In this document: one piece after another, positions 8,480 to 15,641 of the stretch
Layout of the letters: each line of letters opens with the position of its first letter
Position numbering within the stretch: position 1 is the stretch's first letter
NCBI RefSeq assembly: GCF_040050925.1
Contig: NZ_CP157390.1
Location: 3,968,001-4,032,000, forward strand
Source: Leifsonia sp. NPDC080035
GTDB lineage: Bacteria > Actinomycetota > Actinomycetes > Actinomycetales > Microbacteriaceae
Direction of reading: 5' to 3'
DNA: 64,000 nucleotides
Translations under genes and position numbers: made by a program
Notes under the pieces: generated by a model
Seen by the model: only the letters and a program-made list of their open reading frames with translations
Told to the model about the DNA's origin: nothing
Database searches by the model: none

Positions 8480-9727
8480 ATGATGATGACCATGACGAGC
8501 ACACTGGACCGCGACCTGGCCTCCCCCACCGCACGACGCCCCTGGGAGCTGCGCCACGGCGGAGGGTTCTGGGTGATCGCCGCCGCGTTCCTTGCGGTGA
8601 TGGCGTTCTCCACGATCCCGACCCCGCTCTACGCGCTGTACCAGGCGCGGGACGGTTTCCCGACCTGGGTGGTCACGGTCATCTTCGCCGCCTACGCGGT
8701 CGGCGTCATCGCCAGCCTGTTCCTGATCGGACACCTCAGCGACTGGGCGGGGCGGCGCAGGATGGTGCTCGTCGCCATCCTGCTCGAGATCGTCGCGGCG
8801 GCCCTGTTCCTGGTCTGGAACGACGTCAGCGGTCTCATCGTCGCGCGGCTGATCTCCGGCGTCGGCGTCGGCGCGCTGACCGCGAGCGCGACCGCCCACC
8901 TCAGCGAGCTCCGCGCCATCGCTCGCCCCGGGGAGGGCCCGCGGCTGGCCGGAACCGTCTCCACCGTCGTGAACACCGGCGGCCTCGCGCTCGGCCCGCT
9001 GATCGGCGGCCTGTTCGCCCAGTTCCTCCCGCTGCCGCTGCTGCTGCCGTACGCCGTGTTCCTGGTGCTGCTCGCGGTCGCCGCCCTCGCCGTCGCGCTC
9101 GTGCCGGAGACCGTGGAACGCGCGGAGGAGCGCCCCGCATACCGCCCGCAGCGGGTGTCGCTCCCCGCGTCGGCGCGCGGCGCGTTCTCGGCCGCCGCCG
9201 TCGCCGCCTTCGCCGGGTTCGCCGTCTTCGGCCTGTTCACCTCCCTCGCGCCGAGCGTCCTCGCCGGCACGTACCACGTGCAGTCGCACCTGGTCGCCGG
9301 CGTCGTGCCGTTCGCGGTGTTCGCCGCCTCCGCCGTCTCGCAGATCGTCTTCGCCCGGCTGGGGATGCGCGCGCAGCTCGTCCTCGCGCTGGTGCTTGTC
9401 GTCGTCGGGCTGGGCGGCCTGGCCGCCGGGGTGCTGGGCGGTTCTCTCGCGGTCTTCATCGTCAGCGGCGTGCTGGCCGGTGCGGCCGTCGGGCTGTTGT
9501 TCCGGTCGGCCGTCGGCGTCGCTGCATCCCTCGCGGAGCCGGAGCGCCGCGGCGAGGTCCTCGCGGCGATCTTCCTCGTCGCCTACGTCGGCCTCGCGTT
9601 GCCGGTGCTGCTCCTCGGTGTCGCGCTCATCCTCTGGCCGCTGGTGCCGGTGCTGGTGGTGTTCGTCGCGGTGATCGCGGTGCTCTCGCTGCTGGCGGGG
9701 CTCCGGATGCTGCGCTCGGCCGCCTGA
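8480..9727 (+). CDS. MFS transporter (drug/metabolite efflux type)
   Basis: 415 residues with about 12 hydrophobic segments. The MFS loop 2-3 signature appears as GHLSDWAGRRRMVL, and the first helix pair contains STIPTPLYALYQ, typical of a DHA-like antiporter subgroup. The protein sits in the cytoplasmic membrane and is expected to export a small molecule by proton antiport. The substrate is not deducible. It is divergent from a LysR regulator that probably controls it. The chosen ATG is the first of several in-frame Met codons (MMMTMTS), so the exact start is uncertain by a few residues. Confidence 0.87.
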   Translation: MMMTMTSTLDRDLASPTARRPWELRHGGGFWVIAAAFLAVMAFSTIPTPLYALYQARDGFPTWVVTVIFAAYAVGVIASLFLIGHLSDWAGRRRMVLVAILLEIVAAALFLVWNDVSGLIVARLISGVGVGALTASATAHLSELRAIARPGEGPRLAGTVSTVVNTGGLALGPLIGGLFAQFLPLPLLLPYAVFLVLLAVAALAVALVPETVERAEERPAYRPQRVSLPASARGAFSAAAVAAFAGFAVFGLFTSLAPSVLAGTYHVQSHLVAGVVPFAVFAASAVSQIVFARLGMRAQLVLALVLVVVGLGGLAAGVLGGSLAVFIVSGVLAGAAVGLLFRSAVGVAASLAEPERRGEVLAAIFLVAYVGLALPVLLLGVALILWPLVPVLVVFVAVIAVLSLLAGLRMLRSAA

Positions 9728-9766
9728 CACCCGTCGTCGGGCGCCGCGGGCTGGAGCGGTGCCCCG

Positions 9767-10681
9767 CTACTCGGCGGCCACGAGCTGCACGCGCAGCGAG
9801 TCGACGCGCGTGGCGATGACGTCGTCCGCCGCCCAGCGCTGCGCGAGCCGCGACAGGATGGCGTCCAGCTCGTCCCGGGTCAGCCCGCTCGACAGCACCA
9901 GGCGCACGACGAGCTCCTCGCCCCTGAGCCTGCTCGCGGGATCCCCGGCGGCCAGCTCCACGTCCAGCACGCCGAGCTCGGACCCGAGCGACGCGCGGAA
10001 CGCCGCCAGCACCTCCGGGTCGCGGTCGCTCGGCAGCCACGGGAGGCCCTGGGCGAGCGCCCAGACGGCCGGCCTTCGCAGCACGAACTCCGTCTCGGAG
10101 GTCGGGTCGAGCACCAGCAGCTCCGTGCCCTCCGACGCCGCGGCGAGCGCGGCCCGCGGCCCGGCGGCGGGCACCGGACGCGCCTGCGGGTTCCAGGTCT
10201 GCATCGCCGTGACGGAGGAGAACACCGGGAGCACGGTGCGGCCGTCGGGGGCCGCGACTGTCACGATCGAGAGTTCCTGGGTCTTGTCGACGGTCAGTCC
10301 GGTGTCGCTGACGCCCTCGTCGCCCAGCTCGGCGACCAGAGGGATCAGGAGGCGCGAACCGCGGATGGCGTCGACGACGGCCTCAGGACCGGTCTCGCCG
10401 GCGCGGAACGCGGCCAGCGCGCCGAGCAGCGGCAGCGGTGCCGACCCGTCGTCGTCGCCGAACGGGTTGTCGTCGAACTCGCGGCCATCCCAGGGCTGCC
10501 CGGCGGAGTCGGCGAGCGACGCCGCGAAACCGGCGAGGCGGCCCGCTCCGGTCTCGGTGGGGACGCCGTGACCGGACGCGGGGGACGCACCACCCGTGTG
10601 CCCCGGCCGTTCGTTCGGACCGCGGCCGCCCGCCGAACCGTCCGGACCCGACGGATCGGCAGGATCAGTCGCCGGCGACAT
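9767..10681 (-). CDS. SseB-family protein
   Basis: 304 residues. An N-terminal Pro/Gly-rich, low-complexity segment (about 1-75) precedes an SseB-like core: LLIPLV, VLPVFSSVTAMQTWNPQARPVP and LLVLDPTSE are typical of actinobacterial SseB N-terminal domains, and a C-terminal half around VRLVLSSGLTRDELDAIL resembles the second SseB module. The ATG at 10681 overlaps the end of priA by 17 bases, so it is the last gene of the his operon, a conserved actinobacterial neighbourhood. The function is not established; the family name derives from a Salmonella secretion-associated protein. Confidence 0.82.
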   Translation of the reverse strand: MSPATDPADPSGPDGSAGGRGPNERPGHTGGASPASGHGVPTETGAGRLAGFAASLADSAGQPWDGREFDDNPFGDDDGSAPLPLLGALAAFRAGETGPEAVVDAIRGSRLLIPLVAELGDEGVSDTGLTVDKTQELSIVTVAAPDGRTVLPVFSSVTAMQTWNPQARPVPAAGPRAALAAASEGTELLVLDPTSETEFVLRRPAVWALAQGLPWLPSDRDPEVLAAFRASLGSELGVLDVELAAGDPASRLRGEELVVRLVLSSGLTRDELDAILSRLAQRWAADDVIATRVDSLRVQLVAAE

Positions 10682-11411
10682 CCAGCGCCTCGGGCAGGGT
10701 GAACGCGCCGGAGTACAGCGCCTTGCCGACGATCGCACCCTCGAGGCCCAGCGGGACCAGCTCGCGCAGCGCGGCGATGTCGTCCAGGCTCGAGATGCCG
10801 CCGGAGGCGACGACCGGACGCTCGGTGCGGTCCATCACCTGGCGCAGCAGGTCGATGTTCGGGCCCTTCAGGGTGCCGTCCTTCGTGACGTCGGTCACCA
10901 CGTAGCGGGCGCAGCCGGCCTCCTCAAGACGCTCGAGCACCTCCCACAGGTCACCGCCCTCACGGGTCCAGCCGCGGGCGGCGAGCGTCGTGCCGCGCAC
11001 ATCCAGGCCGACGGCGATCGCCTCGCCGTAGCGGCCGATCGCGTTGGCCGCCCACTCCGGGTTCTCCAGCGCGGCGGTGCCGAGGTTCACGCGCGTCGCG
11101 CCGATCTCGAGCGCCTGCTCCAGCGACTCGTCGTCGCGGATCCCCCCGGAGAGCTCGATGTTCACGCCCTTGGTCTGGCGGATGACCTTCTTCAGCAGCG
11201 CCCGGTTGCTTCCGCGACCGAACGCCGCGTCCAGGTCGACCAGGTGGATCCACTCCGCTCCGGCGTCCGCCCACTCGGCGGCCGCGTCGACGGGGTCGCC
11301 GTAGCTGGTCTCGCTGCCGGCCTCGCCCTGGGTCAGGCGCACGGCCTTCCCGTCGGCGACATCGACCGCCGGCAGCAGGACGAGCCGGGGCGTGTTGTTG
11401 AATTCGCTCAT
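10665..11411 (-). CDS. priA: phosphoribosyl isomerase, HisA/PriA
   Basis: 248-residue (beta/alpha)8 barrel. Visible motifs are LLPAVDVADGKAVRL with the catalytic Asp near residue 17, LSGGIRDD, GLDVRG, VTDVTKDGTLKGPN with the second catalytic Asp, and VVASGGISSLDD. Actinobacteria usually carry one bifunctional PriA that isomerises both ProFAR (histidine pathway) and phosphoribosylanthranilate (tryptophan pathway). No separate trpF can be assessed from this window, so dual activity is inferred from lineage. It is part of the hisC-hisB-hisH-priA-sseB operon. Confidence 0.93.
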   Translation of the reverse strand: MSEFNNTPRLVLLPAVDVADGKAVRLTQGEAGSETSYGDPVDAAAEWADAGAEWIHLVDLDAAFGRGSNRALLKKVIRQTKGVNIELSGGIRDDESLEQALEIGATRVNLGTAALENPEWAANAIGRYGEAIAVGLDVRGTTLAARGWTREGGDLWEVLERLEEAGCARYVVTDVTKDGTLKGPNIDLLRQVMDRTERPVVASGGISSLDDIAALRELVPLGLEGAIVGKALYSGAFTLPEALDVAGD

Positions 11412-11460
11412 GTGTTTCCTCGCTCGTGTCCGCGGGGCGGACGGGTGGGGCGTGAGACGG

Positions 11461-12093
11461 CTACAGGGAGCCGATCCAGTTGCGCAGCAGGCGGAGACCC
11501 GCCTGGCCGGACTTCTCCGGGTGGAACTGGGTCGCGGTCAGCGGGCCGTTCTCCACCGCCGCCACGAAGCGCGAGCCGTGCTCGGCCCACGTCACGCGAG
11601 GCTTCGGGAAGGGACCGGTCGCCTCCAGCGTCCAGTCCTGCGCCGCGTAGGAGTGCACGAAGTAGAAGCGCTCGTCGCGGATGCCCTCGAACAGCACCGA
11701 GTCCTCCGGGGCTTCGACCGTGTTCCAGCCCATGTGCGGCACGACGTCCGCCTTCAGCAGGTCGACCGTGCCCGGCCACTCCCCCAGACCTTCGGTCTCG
11801 ATGCCGTGCTCGACGCCGCGCTCGAAGAGCACCTGCATCCCGACGCAGATGCCGAGCACCGGGCGACCGCCCGCGAGCCGGCGGTCGATGACCTCGTCGC
11901 CATGGGAGGCACGGAGCGCGTCGATCACCGCGGTGAACGCGCCGACGCCCGGCACCAGCAGGCCGTCGGCCTCCTGGGCGCGACGCCGGTTGCCGGTCAG
12001 CTCGACGTTCGCTCCGGCCTCCTCCAGCGCCTTGACGGCCGAGTGGACGTTGCCGGTGCCGTAGTCGAAGACGACGACGTCGGGGGCGCTCAC
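11461..12093 (-). CDS. hisH: imidazole glycerol phosphate synthase, glutaminase subunit
   Basis: 210-residue class I glutamine amidotransferase. The nucleophile elbow GICVGMQ and the His/Glu pair in FHPEKS complete the triad; VFDYGTGNVHS marks the N terminus. It supplies ammonia to HisF, which is not in the window, for IGP and AICAR formation. The GTG start overlaps the hisB stop by 4 bases (GTGA), indicating coupled translation. Confidence 0.95.
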   Translation of the reverse strand: MSAPDVVVFDYGTGNVHSAVKALEEAGANVELTGNRRRAQEADGLLVPGVGAFTAVIDALRASHGDEVIDRRLAGGRPVLGICVGMQVLFERGVEHGIETEGLGEWPGTVDLLKADVVPHMGWNTVEAPEDSVLFEGIRDERFYFVHSYAAQDWTLEATGPFPKPRVTWAEHGSRFVAAVENGPLTATQFHPEKSGQAGLRLLRNWIGSL

Positions 12094-12692
12094 AGCGCGC
12101 CCTTCGTCGAGGGGATGCCCGAGACCAGCGGGTCCAGCGCCTTCGCCTGCCGGAACGCGCGGGCGAACGCCTTGAACTCCGCCTCGGCGATGTGGTGCGG
12201 GTCGCGCCCGCCGACGACGGTGACGTGCGTGGTGATGGCGGCGTTGAAGGAGATCGCCTCGAAGACGTGGCGGACCATCGACCCCGTGAAGTGCCCACCG
12301 ATCAGGTGCAGCTCGAACCCGGCGGGCTCGCCGCTGTGCACCAGGTAGGGACGGCCGGAGATGTCGACGACGGCCTGCACGAGCGCTTCGTCGAGCGGGA
12401 CCAGCGCATCCCCGTAGCGGGAGATCCCTGCCTTGTCGCCGAGCGCCTGCCGGATCGCCTGACCGAGCACGATGCCGACGTCCTCGACCGTGTGGTGCAC
12501 GTCGATGTCGGTGTCCCCGTGCGCACGCACACGCAGGTCGGTGAGCGAGTGCTTCGCGAACGCCGTGAGCAGGTGGTCGTAGAACGGCACCGACGTGGAG
12601 ATGTCGGAGGAGCCGGTCCCGTCGAGGTCGAGGCTCAGCTCGATGCTCGACTCGCTGGTCTCCCGCTGCAGCGTGGCGGTGCGATTCGTCAT
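12090..12692 (-). CDS. hisB: imidazoleglycerol-phosphate dehydratase
   Basis: 200 residues, the monofunctional dehydratase without the N-terminal phosphatase domain found in enterobacteria. The duplicated metal-binding motifs are HHTVEDVGIVLG and DPHHIAEAEFKAF, with the first strand region FYDHLLTAFAKHS. The enzyme binds two Mn2+ and assembles into a 24-mer in the family. The ATG overlaps the hisC stop (ATGA) and the 3' end overlaps hisH. Confidence 0.96.
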   Translation of the reverse strand: MTNRTATLQRETSESSIELSLDLDGTGSSDISTSVPFYDHLLTAFAKHSLTDLRVRAHGDTDIDVHHTVEDVGIVLGQAIRQALGDKAGISRYGDALVPLDEALVQAVVDISGRPYLVHSGEPAGFELHLIGGHFTGSMVRHVFEAISFNAAITTHVTVVGGRDPHHIAEAEFKAFARAFRQAKALDPLVSGIPSTKGAL

Positions 12693-13831
12693 GACTGCGA
12701 GTTTACTGGGGCCGGGTCGGGCGTCCGCTCCGCGTTCACGGGCACGGGCTCGGGGCGACCGAGCGCGGCGAGGCCCTCGAGGAACGCCGTGGTCTCGGCC
12801 TCGGTGCCCGCGGTCACGCGCAGGTGGTTCGGGATGCCGACGTCCCGGATGAGGATGCCGCGCTCCAGGAGCGCCTCGAACACCGCGTGCGGGTCGGCGA
12901 CGTTCCCGAACAGCACGAAGTTGCTCCCGCTGCGGTGCGGCGTGTAGCCGAGCCGCGCGAGCTCGGAGACCAGGCGGTCGCGCTGGGAGCGGATCTCGCC
13001 GACCATCGCCAGCATCTCGTCCGCGTGCGCGAGCGCACCGAGGGCGGCCGCCTGCGTGATGGCCGAGAGGTGGTACGGCAGCCGCACGAGCCGCAGCGCG
13101 TCGACGACGGCGGGGTCCGCAGCGAGGTAGCCGACGCGGGCCCCGGCGAACGCGAACGCCTTGCTCATGGTCCGGGAGATCAGCAGCCGCGGACGGCCGG
13201 ACAGCAGGGTGAGCGCGGACGGCTCGCCCTGCGGCATGAACTCGGCGTACGCCTCGTCCACGATCACGATGCCGCGAGAGGCATCGTAGGCCGCCTCGAT
13301 CGTGGCGAGGGAGAGCGGCGTGCCCGTCGGATTGTTCGGCGAGCAGAGGATGACGATGTCCGGGTCGTGGCGGGCGATCTCCTCCGCCGCCGTCTCCGGG
13401 GACAGCTCGAACTCGGCGTCACGATGGGCGGGGATCCAGCCGGTGCCGGTGCCGGAGGCGAGCAGCGGGTACATCGAGTAGGTCGGGGCGAACCCCAGCA
13501 GGCTGCGCCCGGGACCTCCGAAGGCCTGCAGGATGTGCTGCAGCACCTCGTTCGAACCGTTGGCCGCCCAGATGTTCTCGGCGGTGAGGCCGTGACCGAG
13601 GTAGCCGGCGAACGCCTCCCGCAGCTCGGTGAACTCCCGGTCCGGGTAGCGGTTGACGCCGCCGACCGCGGCGGCGACCCGCGCGACGATGTCGGCCGCC
13701 ACGTCCTCGGGCACCGGATGCGTGTTCTCGTTCACGTTCAGCGCGACGGGCACGACCTTCTGCGGTGCACCGTATGGGGTGCGGCCGCGCAGGTCGTCAC
13801 GAATCGGGAGATCGTCGAGGGAAGTCACCAT
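12689..13831 (-). CDS. hisC: histidinol-phosphate aminotransferase
   Basis: 380 residues, fold-type I PLP aminotransferase. Motifs are NVNENTHPVP at the N terminus, SPNNPTGTP, IVDEAYAEF with the Asp that contacts the pyridine nitrogen, and SRTMSKAFAFAGARVGY with the Schiff-base Lys. It is the first gene of the his operon here. No convincing Shine-Dalgarno precedes the ATG at 13831; a -10-like TACCAT lies 6 bases before the next codon (GTG, 13828), so the mRNA may be leaderless and begin at that GTG. Confidence 0.93.
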   Translation of the reverse strand: MVTSLDDLPIRDDLRGRTPYGAPQKVVPVALNVNENTHPVPEDVAADIVARVAAAVGGVNRYPDREFTELREAFAGYLGHGLTAENIWAANGSNEVLQHILQAFGGPGRSLLGFAPTYSMYPLLASGTGTGWIPAHRDAEFELSPETAAEEIARHDPDIVILCSPNNPTGTPLSLATIEAAYDASRGIVIVDEAYAEFMPQGEPSALTLLSGRPRLLISRTMSKAFAFAGARVGYLAADPAVVDALRLVRLPYHLSAITQAAALGALAHADEMLAMVGEIRSQRDRLVSELARLGYTPHRSGSNFVLFGNVADPHAVFEALLERGILIRDVGIPNHLRVTAGTEAETTAFLEGLAALGRPEPVPVNAERTPDPAPVNSQS

Positions 13832-13834
13832 TCC

Positions 13835-13840
13835 ATGGTA
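13835..13840 (-). promoter_or_regulatory. candidate -10 box for leaderless hisC mRNA
   Basis: On the minus strand TACCAT is followed by GGAATG and then GTG, the second codon of the annotated hisC frame. A start site about 7 bases after the box would place the 5' end at the GTG. No purine-rich ribosome site is present, which fits a leaderless message. The -35 region is not recognisable. Confidence 0.4.
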
Positions 13841-13910
13841 GTCAGCGCCGCCCGGACGTTACGCCGCACGGCGACGCCGCCTGAAAGCCCGCAGCGCAGC
13901 TGCAGCACGC

Positions 13911-14252
13911 TCAGCGCGCGTACTGCACCGGGATGGCGAGGTCCTGGCCCGGAGACACGACGGCCGAGTCGAGTCCGTTCAGGGTGACCAGCTGGGCGAT
14001 CACGTCGCGCGGGTCGGCATTCGGCGCGATGCGCTCGGCGATGCTCCACAGCGACTCCCCCGAGTCGACCGTGACGTGCTGGAAGGAGACGTGGGTCTGC
14101 TCGCCGGAGGCGGCGGCGCCACCACCGTTGAGGGCGAAGACGAAGGCGCCGACGACGATCGGCAGCGCGACGAGCGCGGTGACGACGGCGCGACCGCGGC
14201 GGGTGAGACGCAGCCGCACCCGAACGCCGGTAGGCAGTGCAGTGGTGCTCAT
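13911..14252 (-). CDS. LysM-domain membrane protein linked to lexA (SOS cell-wall/division factor)
   Basis: 113 residues: a basic N terminus, one transmembrane segment (about residues 23-45, VVTALVALPIVVGAFVFAL), and a C-terminal LysM domain (HVTVDSGESLWSIAERIAP to SPGQDLAIPV) that would bind peptidoglycan outside the membrane. The ATG at 14252 follows GAGGAGG with 8-base spacing. It is divergent from lexA across a gap with LexA-box-like sequences, the arrangement of mycobacterial Rv2719c (ChiZ) and corynebacterial DivS, which restrain division during DNA damage. No hydrolase domain is present, so a role as division inhibitor is inferred from context. Confidence 0.8.
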   Translation of the reverse strand: MSTTALPTGVRVRLRLTRRGRAVVTALVALPIVVGAFVFALNGGGAAASGEQTHVSFQHVTVDSGESLWSIAERIAPNADPRDVIAQLVTLNGLDSAVVSPGQDLAIPVQYAR

Positions 14253-14290
14253 GGTCGTGACCTCCTCAGGCCTCTTGCGAAGCTGTGTTC

Positions 14291-14304
14291 CGAATGTATC
14301 TTCG
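14291..14304. promoter_or_regulatory. possible LexA (SOS) box, LysM side
   Basis: CGAATGTATCTTCG matches the actinobacterial LexA core CGAAC-N4-GTTCG at 12 of 14 positions. It lies 39 bases upstream of the LysM-gene ATG. An overlapping palindrome TTCGAATGTTCGAA (14301-14314) adds symmetry. Confidence 0.5.
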
Positions 14305-14364
14305 AATGTTCGAAACCGCAAGAGCGACGCCGGGGACGAATTCCGCATGAAATCCGAGACACGC

Positions 14365-14380
14365 TCGAACACATGTTTGT
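14365..14380. promoter_or_regulatory. LexA (SOS) box upstream of lexA
   Basis: TCGAACACATGTTTGT fits TCGAAC-N4-GTTCGA with two mismatches in the right half-site. It is about 108 bases upstream of the lexA GTG, in the divergent gap, so it could serve autoregulation of lexA and also the LysM gene. Confidence 0.7.
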
Positions 14381-14487
14381 TCTGCCGCTGCATCGTGGAT
14401 ACAGTTTCGATTGTCTGGAGATCAGGTAACCAGGCACCACCGACATTCGGGTCCGCCGGGTGCGGCGACGGTCACGAAGGGACGAGC

Positions 14488-15162
14488 GTGTCGAACGAGA
14501 ATCCGGCTCCGAGGGGCACCAGGAGGCGTAAGAACCTCAGCGAGAAGCAGCTCGCCATCCTCGACGTGATCCAGCGCTCCGTCAGCCAGCGCGGCTATCC
14601 GCCGAGCATGCGCGAGATCGGCGACGCCGTCGGCCTCTCCTCGCTCTCCTCCGTCACCCACCAGCTGAACCAGCTCGAGCTGAGCGGCTACCTCCGGCGC
14701 GACCCGAACCGTCCCCGCGCCCTCGAGATCCTGATCGACCTGCCGTCCGCCGCCGCCCCCGACTTCGAGAACCAGACCCCGGTGGGCGACGCCGCCATGG
14801 TCCCGCTCGTCGGCCGGATCGCCGCCGGCGTCCCGATCACCGCTGAGCAGCAGGTGGACGAGGTCTTCCCGCTCCCCCGTCAGCTCGTCGGCAACGGTGA
14901 GCTGTTCATGCTCAAGGTGGTCGGCGAGTCGATGATCGACGCGGCCATCTGCGACGGCGACTGGGTCGTCGTCCGCGCGCAGAACACGGCGGAGAACGGC
15001 GACATCGTCGCGGCCATGCTCGACGAGGAGGCAACGGTCAAGGTCTTCCGCCAGCGCGACGGCCACACCTGGCTGCTGCCGCGCAACTCGAATTTCGAGC
15101 CGATCCTCGGCGACTACTCACAGGTGCTCGGCAAGGTCGTGGCGGTGCTCCGCGCCGTCTGA
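14488..15162 (+). CDS. lexA: LexA repressor
   Basis: 224 residues. The N-terminal winged HTH (LSEKQLAILDVIQRSVSQRG, then MREIGDAVGLSSLSSVTHQL) is followed by the S24 autoprotease domain. The cleavage bond is A113-G114 in RIAAGVPI, the nucleophile is S148 in GESMIDAAI, and the general-base lysine is K185 in ATVKVFRQ. The GTG at 14488 is chosen because the protein then begins with the short basic tail usual in actinobacterial LexA and AAGGGAC lies upstream. It represses SOS genes; boxes are seen here and before recA. Confidence 0.96.
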   Translation: MSNENPAPRGTRRRKNLSEKQLAILDVIQRSVSQRGYPPSMREIGDAVGLSSLSSVTHQLNQLELSGYLRRDPNRPRALEILIDLPSAAAPDFENQTPVGDAAMVPLVGRIAAGVPITAEQQVDEVFPLPRQLVGNGELFMLKVVGESMIDAAICDGDWVVVRAQNTAENGDIVAAMLDEEATVKVFRQRDGHTWLLPRNSNFEPILGDYSQVLGKVVAVLRAV

Positions 15163-15173
15163 CCCGCCCGCAC

Positions 15174-15226
15174 ATTTGCCCCAAATCGTGGCTTCGGCGC
15201 GATCTTTCCCACGATTTGGGGCAAAT
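15174..15226. repeat. perfect 18-bp inverted repeat between convergent genes
   Basis: Arms 15174-15191 and 15209-15226 are exact complements around a 17-base loop. The repeat sits between the ends of lexA and the convergent metalloprotease gene, so it may act as a bidirectional transcription barrier, although no T-run follows either arm. It carries the TGCCCC core seen in the hairpins at 6643 and 45043. Confidence 0.9.
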
Positions 15227-15237
15227 CGCGAGCGGGG

Positions 15238-15588
15238 CTACGCCCAGCCGAGCTCGCGGAGGCGGTCGTCCGTCAGTCCGAAGTAGTGGCCGATCTCGTG
15301 GACGACGGTCACGCGCACCCGCGCGCGCAGCTCTTCGATACTCGAGCAGCTCGCCTCGAGGTTGTTGCGGAACAGCGTGATGCGGTCCGGCAGCTCGCCG
15401 AACCCGTAGACGCCGCGCCGCGTCAGCGGGTGCCCGCTGTACAGCCCGAACAGCCTCGGCCGCGCGCCGGGCGGCTGGTCCTGGATGAGGATGGCGACGT
15501 TCTCGAGCGGCCGGACCATGTCCTCCGGCAGCGCGTCGAACACCTCGCCCACCAGCGCCTCGAACTCCGCGTCCGTGATCCGCACCAT
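15238..15588 (-). CDS. zincin-like metallopeptidase family protein
   Basis: 116 residues. The zinc motif HExxHxxG is present as HEIGHYFGL near the C terminus, and ITLFRNNLEA plus LPEDMVRPLENVAILIQDQP are typical of the small actinobacterial 'metallopeptidase family' (possibly MPN/zincin type) proteins. The ATG at 15588 is preferred over the upstream Met at 15618, which adds residues outside the family. No signal peptide is seen, so it is cytoplasmic. The substrate is unknown. Confidence 0.83.
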   Translation of the reverse strand: MVRITDAEFEALVGEVFDALPEDMVRPLENVAILIQDQPPGARPRLFGLYSGHPLTRRGVYGFGELPDRITLFRNNLEASCSSIEELRARVRVTVVHEIGHYFGLTDDRLRELGWA

Positions 15589-15641
15589 GCGACCATCCTG
15601 TCGCACGGCGCGGATCACGGCGCCGATTCAGCGCACAGCGA

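Noticed and set aside
14301..14314. TTCGAATGTTCGAA as a separate LexA box
   Set aside because: The half-site spacing is too short for the CGAAC-N4-GTTCG core; the overlapping site at 14291-14304 has the right spacing.
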